DNA of 64,000 nt from CAZAOA01 sp964486765 (lineage in GTDB: Bacteria > Patescibacteriota > UBA1384 > XYA2-FULL-43-10). The translations under genes and the position numbers were made by a program. How positions within the stretch are numbered: position 1 is the first letter of the stretch; each line of letters begins with the position of its first letter. The stretch lies in assembly GCA_964486765.1 (NCBI GenBank), contig CAZAOA010000001.1, positions 54,196 through 118,195 of the forward strand, written 5' to 3'. The notes under the pieces are model-generated. The model ran no database searches, was not told the origin of the DNA, and was given only the letters and a program-made list of their open reading frames with translations. Below, one piece after another: positions 35,401-45,179 of the stretch.

Positions 35401-35430
35401 CCTTGCCACGGCTCGAAAAACGAGACGGGT
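35401..35430. repeat. CCACGGCTCG/CGAGACGGGT palindrome before the LytR_C gene
   Basis: Related to 34151-34183. One end supplies the AAGGAGG ribosome-binding site of the next gene. Confidence 0.55.
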
Positions 35431-35513
35431 CAAAATATCAAACAACAAACATATTTGATGATTGTATCAAACAATTACATTATACCAAAAAAAAAGTTGA
35501 ATACTATAAGCTA

Positions 35514-36428
35514 TTACTTTCTCCAAATCCTTTGTTGTTCAAAGTTTGAATGCATTTTGAATTTGTGAATCTTCTTTTTCCAATCGTCACCGATAATGAA
35601 CGGCTCTTCGTATTTTTTGTCATCCGAAAGTTGGTATAGGTAGCCAACATCGTCAACCTTTATCCCCATCATAGTTATTGCCAAAAGGTCTGCAGCTAGT
35701 GCATCTGATGAGGCTATGGCCCAATTTGCCGGATAGGCTTCACCATGGACAGGACCGTCACCCTGCATCGCTTCATAACCATCTAAAACAGAGAGATTAA
35801 CTTTTATCTTGTTTGATAGCCTTGCTATGTTTTCGTTGGTAGCGTTGTTGCCTTGGTGTATCATTGCTTTATTGTTCATCACAACACCGAATTTAGTGGC
35901 TAATCTAGCTGCAAATCCACCCTGAGGCCTAAGCAGCGATCCAACGGCAGTATTTTTCACTCCACCAGTATAGACTACTGAATCGTGAGTTTTGGGGATT
36001 GTAACAGAGATCAGATAGTCAGATTCGAGTATGGTCTTTGCGACTTGGGCATCCCATTCTTTGCCTTTTTTGTTGACTAGCTTGACTGTTTTAAACTCAT
36101 CGGTATTTAGGTCAACAAAAGCAAAATTGTATTTCTCCTGAAGATCGAAGTAATTATAGTTCTTAAATGCAACAGACGTTTCTCCAATACCAGAACCCTC
36201 GGCAAGCAGTATTTGTGATTTTACATGTGGAAAGATAAATTCTAAAATCGCATCGAGTGTGTCTTTGTGTGTAGCTGCCAGCTGATTGTCTCCGACAACA
36301 CAGTTAGGTTTAACAACAACCTTTTTTGCATGTTTTAACCCAGTAAGCACCTCTCCCTTTATCAATGAAAGGGCGCGGTCGATGTTGTACTTTCTATCTT
36401 GTGATGAAATGAACGATACTTTTGACAT
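35514..36428 (-). CDS. DUF362 domain protein
   Basis: 304 residues, single DUF362 domain: HAKKVVVKPNCVVGDNQLA, LLAEGSGIGETSVAF, DYLISVTIPKTHDSVVYTGG and VKNTAVGSLLRPQGG are the conserved blocks. The Fe-S motifs seen in longer DUF362 proteins are absent. The biochemical role is unknown. Confidence 0.85.
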   Translation of the reverse strand: MSKVSFISSQDRKYNIDRALSLIKGEVLTGLKHAKKVVVKPNCVVGDNQLAATHKDTLDAILEFIFPHVKSQILLAEGSGIGETSVAFKNYNYFDLQEKYNFAFVDLNTDEFKTVKLVNKKGKEWDAQVAKTILESDYLISVTIPKTHDSVVYTGGVKNTAVGSLLRPQGGFAARLATKFGVVMNNKAMIHQGNNATNENIARLSNKIKVNLSVLDGYEAMQGDGPVHGEAYPANWAIASSDALAADLLAITMMGIKVDDVGYLYQLSDDKKYEEPFIIGDDWKKKIHKFKMHSNFEQQRIWRK

Positions 36429-36509
36429 ATCTAGATACTATCAATTTGGTATTGAAAATTCAACTAAAAAATGCCGTTAAACGACATATTAAATACCAGA
36501 TACTTTTTT

Positions 36510-36740
36510 CTACCATCTAAGTGTAGAATCAGAATGACTTGGACGTGTGGTTTTGTTGGCAGTGCTTTTTTGTTTGGTTTTCTTATCTTTGGTGATTATG
36601 ATCTTCCAGTTTTTTTTATCGACTTCCATATCAACAACATCACCTTTTTTCCAATCGAGTTCTTTGATAACCCATTTTGGAAGCGTAACACAAAGGCTGT
36701 AGTTCGAGAATTTGATAAGTTTTCTTTTTTCTCCTTCCAT
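36510..36740 (-). CDS. AbrB/MazE-type DNA-binding protein
   Basis: 76 residues with a swapped-hairpin AbrB fold: LIKFSNYSLCVTLPKWVIKE then LDWKKGDVVDMEVDKKNWKI, and a basic tail. Such proteins are transition-state regulators or antitoxins; no toxin gene is adjacent. The frame begins at 36851, but the ATG at 36740 matches the family start. Confidence 0.75.
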   Translation of the reverse strand: MEGEKRKLIKFSNYSLCVTLPKWVIKELDWKKGDVVDMEVDKKNWKIIITKDKKTKQKSTANKTTRPSHSDSTLRW

Positions 36741-36867
36741 ATGTCTATAGTATATATGGTTTGAATATGCTGTCAACAAAAGTAATAAATAATAAGTCGA
36801 AAAACAAGAAATATGAAGTTCTCTACTAATTATATTTGGTATATAATACATAATGCTGTTTTATCTA

Positions 36868-36930
36868 TTGACAGTGTTCGGTATTTGTTTGGTATGATGG
36901 ATATATGAAAGATACCGAACATAAACCGAA
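36868..36930 (+). promoter_or_regulatory. lexA promoter with two putative LexA operators
   Basis: TTGACA (36868-36873) and TATGAT (36893-36898) are 19 bases apart. TTCGGTATTTGTTTGGT (36877-36893) fills the spacer, and the inverse copy ACCGAACATAAACCGAA (36914-36930) lies over the start of transcription. Each copy is a direct repeat of TTYGGT with an 11-bp step (GTTC-N7-GTTC-like). Confidence 0.75.
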
Positions 36931-36996
36931 TAACATATTTGTTCAACCTGGACCATTCAACGATGGATGGCTTGAGTAATTAATTTAGGAGATATT

Positions 36997-37605
36997 GTGG
37001 AACCTCTTACTCGCAGACAAAAAGAGATCTTGGACTATATACGAAACTTTATCGATGAAAACGGCTATGCACCAAGTTATAGAGAGATAGCTTACTATTT
37101 TGAGCTTTCATCTACCGGCACAATTGCCGAATATATCGGCATTCTTCAAGAAAAGGGCTATCTGACCAAGGAAGATATGGATGCAAGATCAATTCAATTG
37201 ACACCTACCTTTGCATCCGGTTTAGATATTTGCATGATTCCGCTTGAAGGGATGATTGATGCGGGAAAGCCGATCGAAGCTATAAGAACCAACGAAACCA
37301 TAGATATACCGAAAGACATGATGGGGCAAAAAACTTTCGCTCTTCGTGTTCGCGGAGAATCAATGGTTGAAGATGGGATACTTGACGGCGACTATGTCAT
37401 CATCGAGCAGTCCTCCTCTGCGCGTGACGGTGACATAGTCGTTGCTCTTGTTGATAACGAAAATGCTACATTAAAAAGATTTTATAACGAAAAATCTCAA
37501 ATCCGTCTTCAACCAGCTAATAGTTCCATGAAACCGATGCGCTTTGCTAAGAAAAGAGTTTCTATTCAGGGAAAAGTTATGGGGGTTATAAGAAAATTTA
37601 GGTGA
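36997..37605 (+). CDS. lexA: SOS repressor LexA
   Basis: 202-residue repressor and self-cleaving protease of the DNA-damage response. A winged helix (residues 1-65: RRQKEILDYIRNFIDENGYAPSYRE, shortened here as RRQKEILDYIRN... APSYREI) is followed by the cleavage site Ala89-Gly90 in MIDAGKPIE and the catalytic dyad Ser122 (GESMVEDG) and Lys160 (NATLKRF). GTG start with AGGAG upstream. Two operator copies in its own promoter show autoregulation. The TGA stop falls where LexA proteins normally end (VMGVIRKFR), which supports the standard code. Confidence 0.95.
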   Translation: MEPLTRRQKEILDYIRNFIDENGYAPSYREIAYYFELSSTGTIAEYIGILQEKGYLTKEDMDARSIQLTPTFASGLDICMIPLEGMIDAGKPIEAIRTNETIDIPKDMMGQKTFALRVRGESMVEDGILDGDYVIIEQSSSARDGDIVVALVDNENATLKRFYNEKSQIRLQPANSSMKPMRFAKKRVSIQGKVMGVIRKFR

Positions 37606-37607
37606 TA

Positions 37608-38894
37608 TTATTTGACAAGCTCTCCAACACACTCAATGTGGTGGGTTTGGGGGAACATATCGATAGGCTGGACTTTTCGAAGCATAACTTTGCTACTCTC
37701 AAAAAGTTTGATGTCGCGAGCAAATGTTGCGGGATTGCAACTCACATAGATTAATCTTTTAAAATTGATCTTTGAGATCGTTTCGATTACTTCTTTTTTA
37801 AGTCCTGCTCTTGGTGGGTCAATGATGACTACGTCATACTTATGAACTGAAGAACCTAAAAACCGAAAAACATCATCACATATAAATTTACAATTATTAA
37901 CTTTATTTATTCTTGCATTGTCGATTGCGTCTCTTGTGGCAGACTTTACCGATTCAACACCCAAAACCTTCTTTGCCAATGTGCTCAGGTAAATGCCGAT
38001 GCTTCCTGTACCACAGTACAGATCGAGTACGCTCTCCCCCATCTCAACTTTTGCAAAATTCTTAATTGTATCGTAGAGAGTTTTAATTCCAAGCGAGTTG
38101 GTCTGGAAAAAGCTTTCAGGTGATATCTGGAAAGTGTACTTTCCAACTTTTTCATATATGATTGGAGAGCCAAAAATCAAATGTCTTCTAGCATTTTTCA
38201 ATGAACCTGCTGGAGAGACAGTGTGATAGATGGATTTGATACCTTCTAAAGTTTTTAGAATTGATATAATTTCATCTTTCAATATAAGTTCTTCTGAGTT
38301 GGTGATCAACTCAACCATTATCTCCCCCATATTTTTACCTTCTCTAATCTTGATCTGATAGAGAGAACCGATCTCGTCATTTTTGTTGAGCAATGTTTTT
38401 AAATTTTTCAATATATCGTTAGAGGTTTCTGATTGCAAAAAACATTCTTTTATGGGCATTAGATCGTTTGTTAAGAAATGGTGGCGATAAAACTCAATAT
38501 TATCATCGAATTTTTTAATGAAAAAGCGGATAGAGTTTCTGTAGAAAAATGGATGACTAGAGCCTTGTATTATTGGATCTGGAGTAACATCAATTTTGGC
38601 ACGAGAGAGTACTTCCTTAAAGATCTCATCTTTAAATTTCAATTGATCGGGGTAGTCTATATTTTGATGATCACATCCACCACAATCGTTAAAGTGTTTG
38701 CATTTTGGCTCAATTCGTTTTGGTGAGGAAGATATTATGGATTTTATTTTACCAACCATAAATGATTTGTTTTCCTTTAAAACTTCAATCTCAAGTTCAT
38801 CGCCCGGTACTGACTTAGATACAAAAACAGGCTTGTCTTTTGTTCGACCAAGCCCGTATCCCTCAAAAATTATTTTTTCAATTTTTAGTTTCAT
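37608..38894 (-). CDS. 23S rRNA (uracil-5-)-methyltransferase, RlmD/TrmA family
   Basis: 428 residues: N-terminal TRAM domain (to about 55), a Fe-S cysteine cluster CKHFNDCGGCDHQ with the last ligand in ECFLQ, the SAM motif VLDLYCGTGSIGIYL, the IIDPPRAGLKKEV block and the catalytic cysteine in YVSCNPATFARD. Methylates uridine C5 in rRNA or tRNA; the exact site cannot be told from sequence. It converges with lexA, whose stop is three bases away. Confidence 0.9.
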   Translation of the reverse strand: MKLKIEKIIFEGYGLGRTKDKPVFVSKSVPGDELEIEVLKENKSFMVGKIKSIISSSPKRIEPKCKHFNDCGGCDHQNIDYPDQLKFKDEIFKEVLSRAKIDVTPDPIIQGSSHPFFYRNSIRFFIKKFDDNIEFYRHHFLTNDLMPIKECFLQSETSNDILKNLKTLLNKNDEIGSLYQIKIREGKNMGEIMVELITNSEELILKDEIISILKTLEGIKSIYHTVSPAGSLKNARRHLIFGSPIIYEKVGKYTFQISPESFFQTNSLGIKTLYDTIKNFAKVEMGESVLDLYCGTGSIGIYLSTLAKKVLGVESVKSATRDAIDNARINKVNNCKFICDDVFRFLGSSVHKYDVVIIDPPRAGLKKEVIETISKINFKRLIYVSCNPATFARDIKLFESSKVMLRKVQPIDMFPQTHHIECVGELVK

Positions 38895-38950
38895 AACATC
38901 ATCTTAAGTCGACTTTTTCATACAATATTCTACATTCAAAATAGTACATA

Positions 38951-40243
38951 CTATTTTTCAAATCTCCTTTTGATCTCAGCAACTATGTCATTGCTTGAGA
39001 AAATTTCTTGGGAAGATGCGGTTAGGTCACGCAGAATAACCTCATTTTTAAGTGCTTCGGTTTGACCGATTATTATGGCGTATTTCGCTCCAGATTTTCC
39101 AGCATGTCGCAGTTGAGAACGAAGCCCATCATTGGTTGGAACAAAATAAACATTTGTGTTATTTGAATGGAGCTTTTCGTAAATCTTTTTTGCTGCTTCT
39201 TTGGCTTTGTCGCCAAGTTGCAAAATACAGACCTCAACCCCTCGAATTTCAGGGACAGAAACTTTATTTTCTTTTAAGGCACTAACTACTCTATCCATAC
39301 CAAGAGAGTATCCAACAGCTGGAGTATTTGCTCCGCCCAAAAGTTGAACGAGAGCGTCGTATCGTCCGCCTCCACCTAAAGAGTTCTTCCTCTCTTTATC
39401 ACTTGTTTCTGCTATCTCAAAAACGGTTTTTGAATAATAATCTAAACCCCTAACCAATTTAGCGTCGAGGTCGTATCTAATTTTGAAATAATCAAGGTAT
39501 TCTAAGACACTTTGAAAATGTGTTTTACAATCGCTGCATAAACTATCTAGTATGGAAGGAGTGTTACTTAGAATTCGTTGGCATCCATCTTCTTTGCAAT
39601 CAAGCATTCGAAGAGGTTTAACATCGTATCTAGTTTTACAGTTGGTGCAAAGTTTGGCCAAATTTGGTTTGGAAAATTTCTTAAGTTTTTTAATGTATTT
39701 GGGCCTACAATCAGTACACCCTATTGAGTTTACATAGACTATTATCTTTTTAAGTCCTATTTTCCTCAATATCTCCCAAGCAGACATTACAGCCAGAAAG
39801 TCAGCTTTGGAGCTTGCATCTCCGAAGATCTCCATACCGAGTTGAGAAAATTCTCGATAACGACCTTTTTGTGGTCTGTCGTATCGAAACATTGAGCCAA
39901 TATAAAAAAGTTTTACTGGTTGAGGAAGACTGGCCATTCCGTTTTGGATGTATGATCGAACAACGCCAGCTGTTGCCTCAGGTCTAAGAGCATAGAGAGG
40001 ATCGTTTTCATCTTCAGATCTTTTTTGTAGCAAGAACATCTCTTTAGAGACGATATCGCTACTTTCTCCTATTCCACGAGAAAACACCTCAATGTTTTCA
40101 AAGTGAGGGATGTCAATTCGTTCGGCTCCTAGTCCTTCTAAAATATGTTCGGCTTCGCGTCTAAATAACTGCCAGAATTTCTGTTCCTTGGGCAAGATAT
40201 CTCGAACTCCTCGAGCTGTTTGAAAACTTTTTTGATCGGTCAA
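38951..40243 (-). CDS. hisS: Histidyl-tRNA synthetase
   Basis: Class II synthetase, 430 residues: motif 2 region FYIGSMFRYDRPQKGRYREF, the HisA block LVRGLDYYSKTVFEI, motif 3 PAVGYSLGMDRV and a C-terminal anticodon-binding domain. A cysteine-rich insertion (CTDCRPKY, LCTNCKTRYDVKPLRMLDCK) is the form seen in many bacterial HisRS proteins. Confidence 0.96.
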   Translation of the reverse strand: MTDQKSFQTARGVRDILPKEQKFWQLFRREAEHILEGLGAERIDIPHFENIEVFSRGIGESSDIVSKEMFLLQKRSEDENDPLYALRPEATAGVVRSYIQNGMASLPQPVKLFYIGSMFRYDRPQKGRYREFSQLGMEIFGDASSKADFLAVMSAWEILRKIGLKKIIVYVNSIGCTDCRPKYIKKLKKFSKPNLAKLCTNCKTRYDVKPLRMLDCKEDGCQRILSNTPSILDSLCSDCKTHFQSVLEYLDYFKIRYDLDAKLVRGLDYYSKTVFEIAETSDKERKNSLGGGGRYDALVQLLGGANTPAVGYSLGMDRVVSALKENKVSVPEIRGVEVCILQLGDKAKEAAKKIYEKLHSNNTNVYFVPTNDGLRSQLRHAGKSGAKYAIIIGQTEALKNEVILRDLTASSQEIFSSNDIVAEIKRRFEK

Positions 40244-40378
40244 AGCATTCCTTTTTTAAAATTGACTTAAGAACAAATTATCAATGTTTTAATTGAAAGT
40301 CAAACCAGCAAGACTCCACAAGGTCGAAGAATATTATAACAAGAGAGCGAAAACCATCGTCCATAAGGCCGTGGTATA

Positions 40379-42895
40379 CTATTTTGAAAGAACCAACTTA
40401 TTCTTTTCGACAGAGACTTTGACCTTGTCTTTAGATTTGAATTTTTCCGACAAAATTCCTTCAGACAGTTGATCTTCAACATGTTCCGTGATTATTCTCT
40501 TCATAGGTCTTGCACCGTATTTTGGGTCATAACCTTTTTTGGCAATCCAATTTTTAGCCTTTTTCGAAACTACAAGCTCAATTTTTAGTTCAGAGATTCT
40601 ATTTAGCAATTTTTTAAGCTCAATTTCGACAATCTTCTCAATTATTATTTTATGAAGTGGTTTAAAGACAATAATTTTATCTACTCGATTTATAAACTCT
40701 GGCCGAAAGTGATTATCGACAGTTTCAAGTACATTTGCTTTTAATCGATCGTACTGTTCTTCAAGTTTTTCTTCATCTTTCTTGCTAGCATTAAAGCCGA
40801 TAGCGGCCTGTTTGTTTAAAGCATCTGTTCCCAAATTAGAGGTCATTATAATTAAAGTATTTTTAAAGTCCACACGCCTGCCTTTTGCATCGGTTAACTC
40901 TCCATCCTCCATGATCTGTAAAAGGACATTGAACACTTCTGGATGAGCCTTTTCGATTTCATCAAATAAAATAACAGAGTAAGGGTTTCGTCTTACTTGT
41001 TCGGTCAGTCTTCCACCTTCTTCATATCCGACGTAACCTGCGGGTGCTCCGATTAAACGAGAAACATTGTGTTTCTCCATAAACTCAGACATGTCGATCT
41101 TTATCAGAACATCATCTCGTCCATAAAGTTCACGAGATAGGACTTTTACTAGTTCAGTTTTTCCAACACCGGTTGGACCTAAAAATATGAATGAGCCAAT
41201 TGGACGTTTTGGATCAGCAACTTTTGTCCGGGATCTTCTGATTGATTTTGCTAGGGTTTCGATGGCTTCATTTTGACCGACGATATGTTTTTCAAGGCGA
41301 TCTTCAAGTTTTAAAAATCTCTTTTTTTCAGATGAGGTTAGCGCAGTGACAGGGATCTTTGTCCATTTGCTTACTACTCTAGCAATCGACTCATCTGTAA
41401 TAATTTTATCTGATGAAGCACCAGATATATTTATGAGGAGATCATACTTCTTTTTTAGCACGATCTCTTTTTGTCTGAAATGAGTTGCTAATTCATAATT
41501 TTCTTCTGAGACAGCATCATCTTTTTTTCTAGAAATAACATTTAGTTCATTTTTCAAAATTGCTGTCTCTCGAGTTTGTTTGGTGACTGTTTTTGTAGCT
41601 GCAGCAGCTTCATCTATTAGGTCAATCGCTTTATCTGGCAAGTATCTATCTTGAATATAGCGTTTGCTTAGCTTTACAGCCATAGCAATAGCCTCATCAG
41701 TGTATTTGATTTTATGATGATCTTCGTACTGTTTTTGTATCCCCTTTAGGATTTCAAAAGTTTCTTCTTCTGTCGGCTCTTGAACTTGTACCGGTTGAAA
41801 CCTTCTTTCGAATGCTGCATCTTTCTCAATGTTCTTTTTGTATTCATCAAGTGTGGTTGCTCCTATAACGGAGATTTCTCCTCTAACTAGCTTAGGCTTT
41901 AGTATGTTAGCTGCGTCCATGGATCCTTCTGCTGAACCGGTTCCGATAACTGTGTGGATCTCGTCAATGAAAAGCAGAACATTTTTCTTTTTGATAATTT
42001 CATCCATGACATTTTTAAGGCGACTCTCGAACTGACCTCTATACATAGTTCCAGCCAATAAAGATCCCATATCGAGTGAGAGAATTTCGTAATCAGAAAT
42101 TGTATGTGGAACTTCACCAGATACGATTCTGTGGGCTAGTCCTTCGACTATGGCAGTTTTGCCGACACCAGGTTCCCCAATCAAAACTGGGTTGTTTTTT
42201 TTTCTTCTGGATAGAATCTGAGTTACTCTTTCTAGTTCAATATCTCGCCCAATAACTGGATCAATTTCTCCATTTTGAGCTTGCTTAGTGAGATTGGTAG
42301 TAAACTGCTCTAGGGCAGTTTGTTTTGACTGTTTTCGTTTAGTTAAATTGGGCGCAGGAATTGGGCCGAAAGGTCCTAATTGTTGGTCAATCGGCAAGTC
42401 ATCCATGTCAATTTCTGGGACTTCATTATTTCCCAAAAAAGGACTATCGTTTTTTGAGGTTCTATCGACTTCATTAAAGATCGATTCAATCTGCGTTTTA
42501 ATCTCATTTGGGTCAACACCCATTCGCTCTATCACAGTAAAAGAGTTAAATGTTTTTTTAGATACAAGAGCTAAGAGAAGATGCTCACAGTCGACTATAT
42601 GATGGCCATATTTTGATGCATATGAGACTGCCAGCTGAATAGATTCTTTGGCACCGGAACTTAAACCGATAGAAGCAGTATTTGATTTTTTGACTAAATC
42701 AGAGACAAGCTGTGATCTCTCTTTAGAGATGTCATACATCTTTATTATGTCGTTGGCTAAGGTTCCCTTTTGCATAATCAAAGCAGAAAGCTGATGTTCG
42801 GTATCAAGCGATGTTTTTTGCTCAATTGCAATTCGCTCGGACATTACAAGAGTTTTCCTTAAGTTTGGGGAAAACTTTTCGAAGATATTTGACAT
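40379..42895 (-). CDS. clpC: ATP-dependent Clp protease ATPase subunit ClpC
   Basis: 838-residue Hsp100 unfoldase that feeds substrates to ClpP. A Clp N-terminal repeat domain (1-145) is followed by AAA module 1 (Walker [10 protein letters not shown] near 243), a middle coiled-coil with UVR-like segment ([16 protein letters not shown]) and AAA module 2 (Walker [10 protein letters not shown] near 572; [17 protein letters not shown]). It ends with the ClpB/C D2-small domain. clpP is not in the window. Confidence 0.95.
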   Translation of the reverse strand: MSNIFEKFSPNLRKTLVMSERIAIEQKTSLDTEHQLSALIMQKGTLANDIIKMYDISKERSQLVSDLVKKSNTASIGLSSGAKESIQLAVSYASKYGHHIVDCEHLLLALVSKKTFNSFTVIERMGVDPNEIKTQIESIFNEVDRTSKNDSPFLGNNEVPEIDMDDLPIDQQLGPFGPIPAPNLTKRKQSKQTALEQFTTNLTKQAQNGEIDPVIGRDIELERVTQILSRRKKNNPVLIGEPGVGKTAIVEGLAHRIVSGEVPHTISDYEILSLDMGSLLAGTMYRGQFESRLKNVMDEIIKKKNVLLFIDEIHTVIGTGSAEGSMDAANILKPKLVRGEISVIGATTLDEYKKNIEKDAAFERRFQPVQVQEPTEEETFEILKGIQKQYEDHHKIKYTDEAIAMAVKLSKRYIQDRYLPDKAIDLIDEAAAATKTVTKQTRETAILKNELNVISRKKDDAVSEENYELATHFRQKEIVLKKKYDLLINISGASSDKIITDESIARVVSKWTKIPVTALTSSEKKRFLKLEDRLEKHIVGQNEAIETLAKSIRRSRTKVADPKRPIGSFIFLGPTGVGKTELVKVLSRELYGRDDVLIKIDMSEFMEKHNVSRLIGAPAGYVGYEEGGRLTEQVRRNPYSVILFDEIEKAHPEVFNVLLQIMEDGELTDAKGRRVDFKNTLIIMTSNLGTDALNKQAAIGFNASKKDEEKLEEQYDRLKANVLETVDNHFRPEFINRVDKIIVFKPLHKIIIEKIVEIELKKLLNRISELKIELVVSKKAKNWIAKKGYDPKYGARPMKRIITEHVEDQLSEGILSEKFKSKDKVKVSVEKNKLVLSK

Positions 42896-42941
42896 AAAAT
42901 TTAGTTAATTACACAAAGTGCAAAAATAGATTTTGAGTGCT

Positions 42942-44201
42942 CTATTTTATCTCGTCTTTATCACTAGATTTATCAACTTTTGGTTTGGATTTTATTGCTG
43001 CCCTCTTTTTAGTAGCTTTCTTTTTGTCCGTATCTTTCACTTCTTCTTTGTTTTTAGTTGCATCGGTTGAATCATCACTCAAATCTGGTTCAAACTCGTC
43101 AGAAACATCTTCATCCTTTTTTTGAGAAGATTTATCTTCGTTGGATCCTTCTTGATCATTGTGTTCAATGTCAATTCCCCAACCAGTAAGTTTTGAAGCA
43201 AGTCGAACATTTTGACCACCTTTTCCGATAGCTAAAGAGAGATTATCTTGATTAACTTTAACTTCGGCTTTATGGTCTTTCGAAGAGATGTTGATATGAT
43301 CAACTTTGGCAGGAGATAGTGCATTTGAGATGAACTGCTCAGCATCTTCATCCCAAAGGACGATGTCTATCTTCTCTTCACCAATCTCGGCTAAGATGGA
43401 TTGAACTCTAGTTCCGCGTTGTCCGACACATGATCCAACAGGATCGACACCCTCTTCGGTTGCAATAACGGCAATTTTGGTTCGAGAACCTGGTTCTCTT
43501 GCTATGCTTTTTATAAGAACTGTTTCTGCTGATATCTCAGGAACCTCAGTTTCAAACAATCCTTTTATCAAGCCTTCATCGGTTCGAGATACAATAATCT
43601 GGGGACCTCTTGCAGAAGTTGCAACTTCTTTAATGAAAACTTTTGCTCTTTGTCCAACATAGTAGCGCTCGCCCTTGATCTGATCAGATGGAAACATTAT
43701 CCCGTTTGCTTTACCAATTGAAACAATAATATTTCTTCCATCAACTTGTTGGACTGACGCTGCGACAACTTCTCCTTCTTTCTCCTTGAACTCTGAGAAA
43801 ACCATATCTCTCTCAGCCTCACGAAGACGTTGGATAATGACCTGTTTTGCGGTCTGTGCAGCGATTCGTCCAAACTTATCTTCTTTGGGGAGTGGAATCT
43901 CTATTTCGCCCTCAACTTCAACTTTTTTATCTAACTTTCTTGCATCTGATAAAGTTAGCTCTCTCTCTTTCTCTTCTAAATCTTCCTCGCCTTCAACTAC
44001 GGTATAGACTCGAAACATCTCTGCCTCACCGGTTGCTGGATTAAGTTTAGCGCGGATCAGCTGTTTTGGTTTTCCATAATCTTTTCTATAGGCTGCAGCT
44101 AGAGCTGCTTCAACCGCCTCAAAAATTGCTTCTTTTTTTAGACCTTTTTCTTCACACAGTTCGTCTATAGCTGAGGCGAACGGGTTAATTGATTTTGTCA
44201 T
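42942..44201 (-). CDS. nusA: Transcription termination/antitermination factor NusA
   Basis: 419 residues: N-terminal RNA-polymerase-binding domain, S1 domain (about 130-200) and two KH domains (VDPVGSCVGQRGTRVQSI; LSLAIGKGGQNVRLASK). The tail of about 70 residues is a charged acidic-then-basic low-complexity stretch instead of the acidic repeats of E. coli NusA. AAGGAG precedes the ATG, and a consensus promoter lies 100 bases upstream. Confidence 0.95.
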   Translation of the reverse strand: MTKSINPFASAIDELCEEKGLKKEAIFEAVEAALAAAYRKDYGKPKQLIRAKLNPATGEAEMFRVYTVVEGEEDLEEKERELTLSDARKLDKKVEVEGEIEIPLPKEDKFGRIAAQTAKQVIIQRLREAERDMVFSEFKEKEGEVVAASVQQVDGRNIIVSIGKANGIMFPSDQIKGERYYVGQRAKVFIKEVATSARGPQIIVSRTDEGLIKGLFETEVPEISAETVLIKSIAREPGSRTKIAVIATEEGVDPVGSCVGQRGTRVQSILAEIGEEKIDIVLWDEDAEQFISNALSPAKVDHINISSKDHKAEVKVNQDNLSLAIGKGGQNVRLASKLTGWGIDIEHNDQEGSNEDKSSQKKDEDVSDEFEPDLSDDSTDATKNKEEVKDTDKKKATKKRAAIKSKPKVDKSSDKDEIK

Positions 44202-44298
44202 TTTATCTCCTTTTGGTCACTTTTGGACCGATTAAATTGTCAAATTGTACTACTTTTAAAAAATGGTAACCAAGAAGGTCACCACAATCCACATAGAC

Positions 44299-44327
44299 AT
44301 ACTATAATACCTTAATAAGCTTGTCAA
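44299..44327 (-). promoter_or_regulatory. nusA promoter
   Basis: Minus strand: TTGACA (44327-44322), 17 bases, TAGTAT (44304-44299). It overlaps an AATAAGCTTG/CAAGCTTATT palindrome at the end of the upstream gene. Confidence 0.6.
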
Positions 44328-44329
44328 GC

Positions 44330-45178
44330 TTATTTTAATCTATCTAATAGCACCTTAAATATAAAGATAACCAAATTCTTCTGTCTAAAGATTCTATTTG
44401 GTTGGCGAAGCACCCTATAAACTGACTCCAGTCCTAGTATTTGAAAAAACTTTGGTGCTCTTTTTTGTACATTTGCTATAAAGTCAAATGAGCCACCCAA
44501 TCCTATCCCAATTTTGGCATTTGATCTTCGAAGGTTCCTTGAAAGCCACTTTTCCTGGTTTGGGGCGCCGAAACCAACCATCAGAATGTCTGATGCATCT
44601 TTTTTGATTAAGTTTACTATCTCATTTTCCTCATCTTTTGACCAAGTACCAGAGTGAGTTCCAGAGATCTTCAAATTATAAATCTCTGTTTGAAGTTTTA
44701 AAGAAGTTTTTTCAACCACGTTTGGATCCAGCCCTTTTTTATAACCCAACAAAAATAGTCTTTTCTTTTCTTTGGCTGCAATTTTTGCTAGATCCCATAT
44801 AAATTCCGATCCAGGAATCCTTTCGGGAATTGGCTTTTTGATGAATTGAATAATTATTGGATAAAACAAAAGCGATAAGAACCACTGCAATGTTACATAG
44901 ATCTCTTTAAGTACAATAAGTTTGGGTTTCCAAGAGCTTAAAATCTTTGCTCCCCAGATTACACCGTGACCATCTACAAGATTCAAAGAAGCGTTATTTA
45001 ATATATCTTTAAATTCAGGATCATTTTGAGCACGCATAATAAACTCCACATTTACTGTGGTGATCAATTTGGGTGTTTTTTGAGACAAATGCAAAATAAC
45101 ACGAGCTATGGCATCTTTTTTGGTAATTGCATCAAGTTTCACACCGAAAACTTCAATTTTATCTGCTGTTTTTGTCAT
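44330..45178 (-). CDS. WecG/TagA/CpsF-family glycosyltransferase
   Basis: 282-residue glycosyltransferase family 26 enzyme, which transfers N-acetylmannosamine(uronic acid)-type sugars to lipid-linked saccharides. Conserved blocks: ITTVNVEFIMRAQNDPEFKD, LVDGHGVIWGAK, PERIPGSEFIWDL, LFLLGYKKG and MVGFGAPNQEKWL. The ATG at 45178 begins one base after the stop of the preceding glycosyltransferase gene, so the pair is translationally linked. Confidence 0.88.
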   Translation of the reverse strand: MTKTADKIEVFGVKLDAITKKDAIARVILHLSQKTPKLITTVNVEFIMRAQNDPEFKDILNNASLNLVDGHGVIWGAKILSSWKPKLIVLKEIYVTLQWFLSLLFYPIIIQFIKKPIPERIPGSEFIWDLAKIAAKEKKRLFLLGYKKGLDPNVVEKTSLKLQTEIYNLKISGTHSGTWSKDEENEIVNLIKKDASDILMVGFGAPNQEKWLSRNLRRSNAKIGIGLGGSFDFIANVQKRAPKFFQILGLESVYRVLRQPNRIFRQKNLVIFIFKVLLDRLK

Positions 45179-45179
45179 T

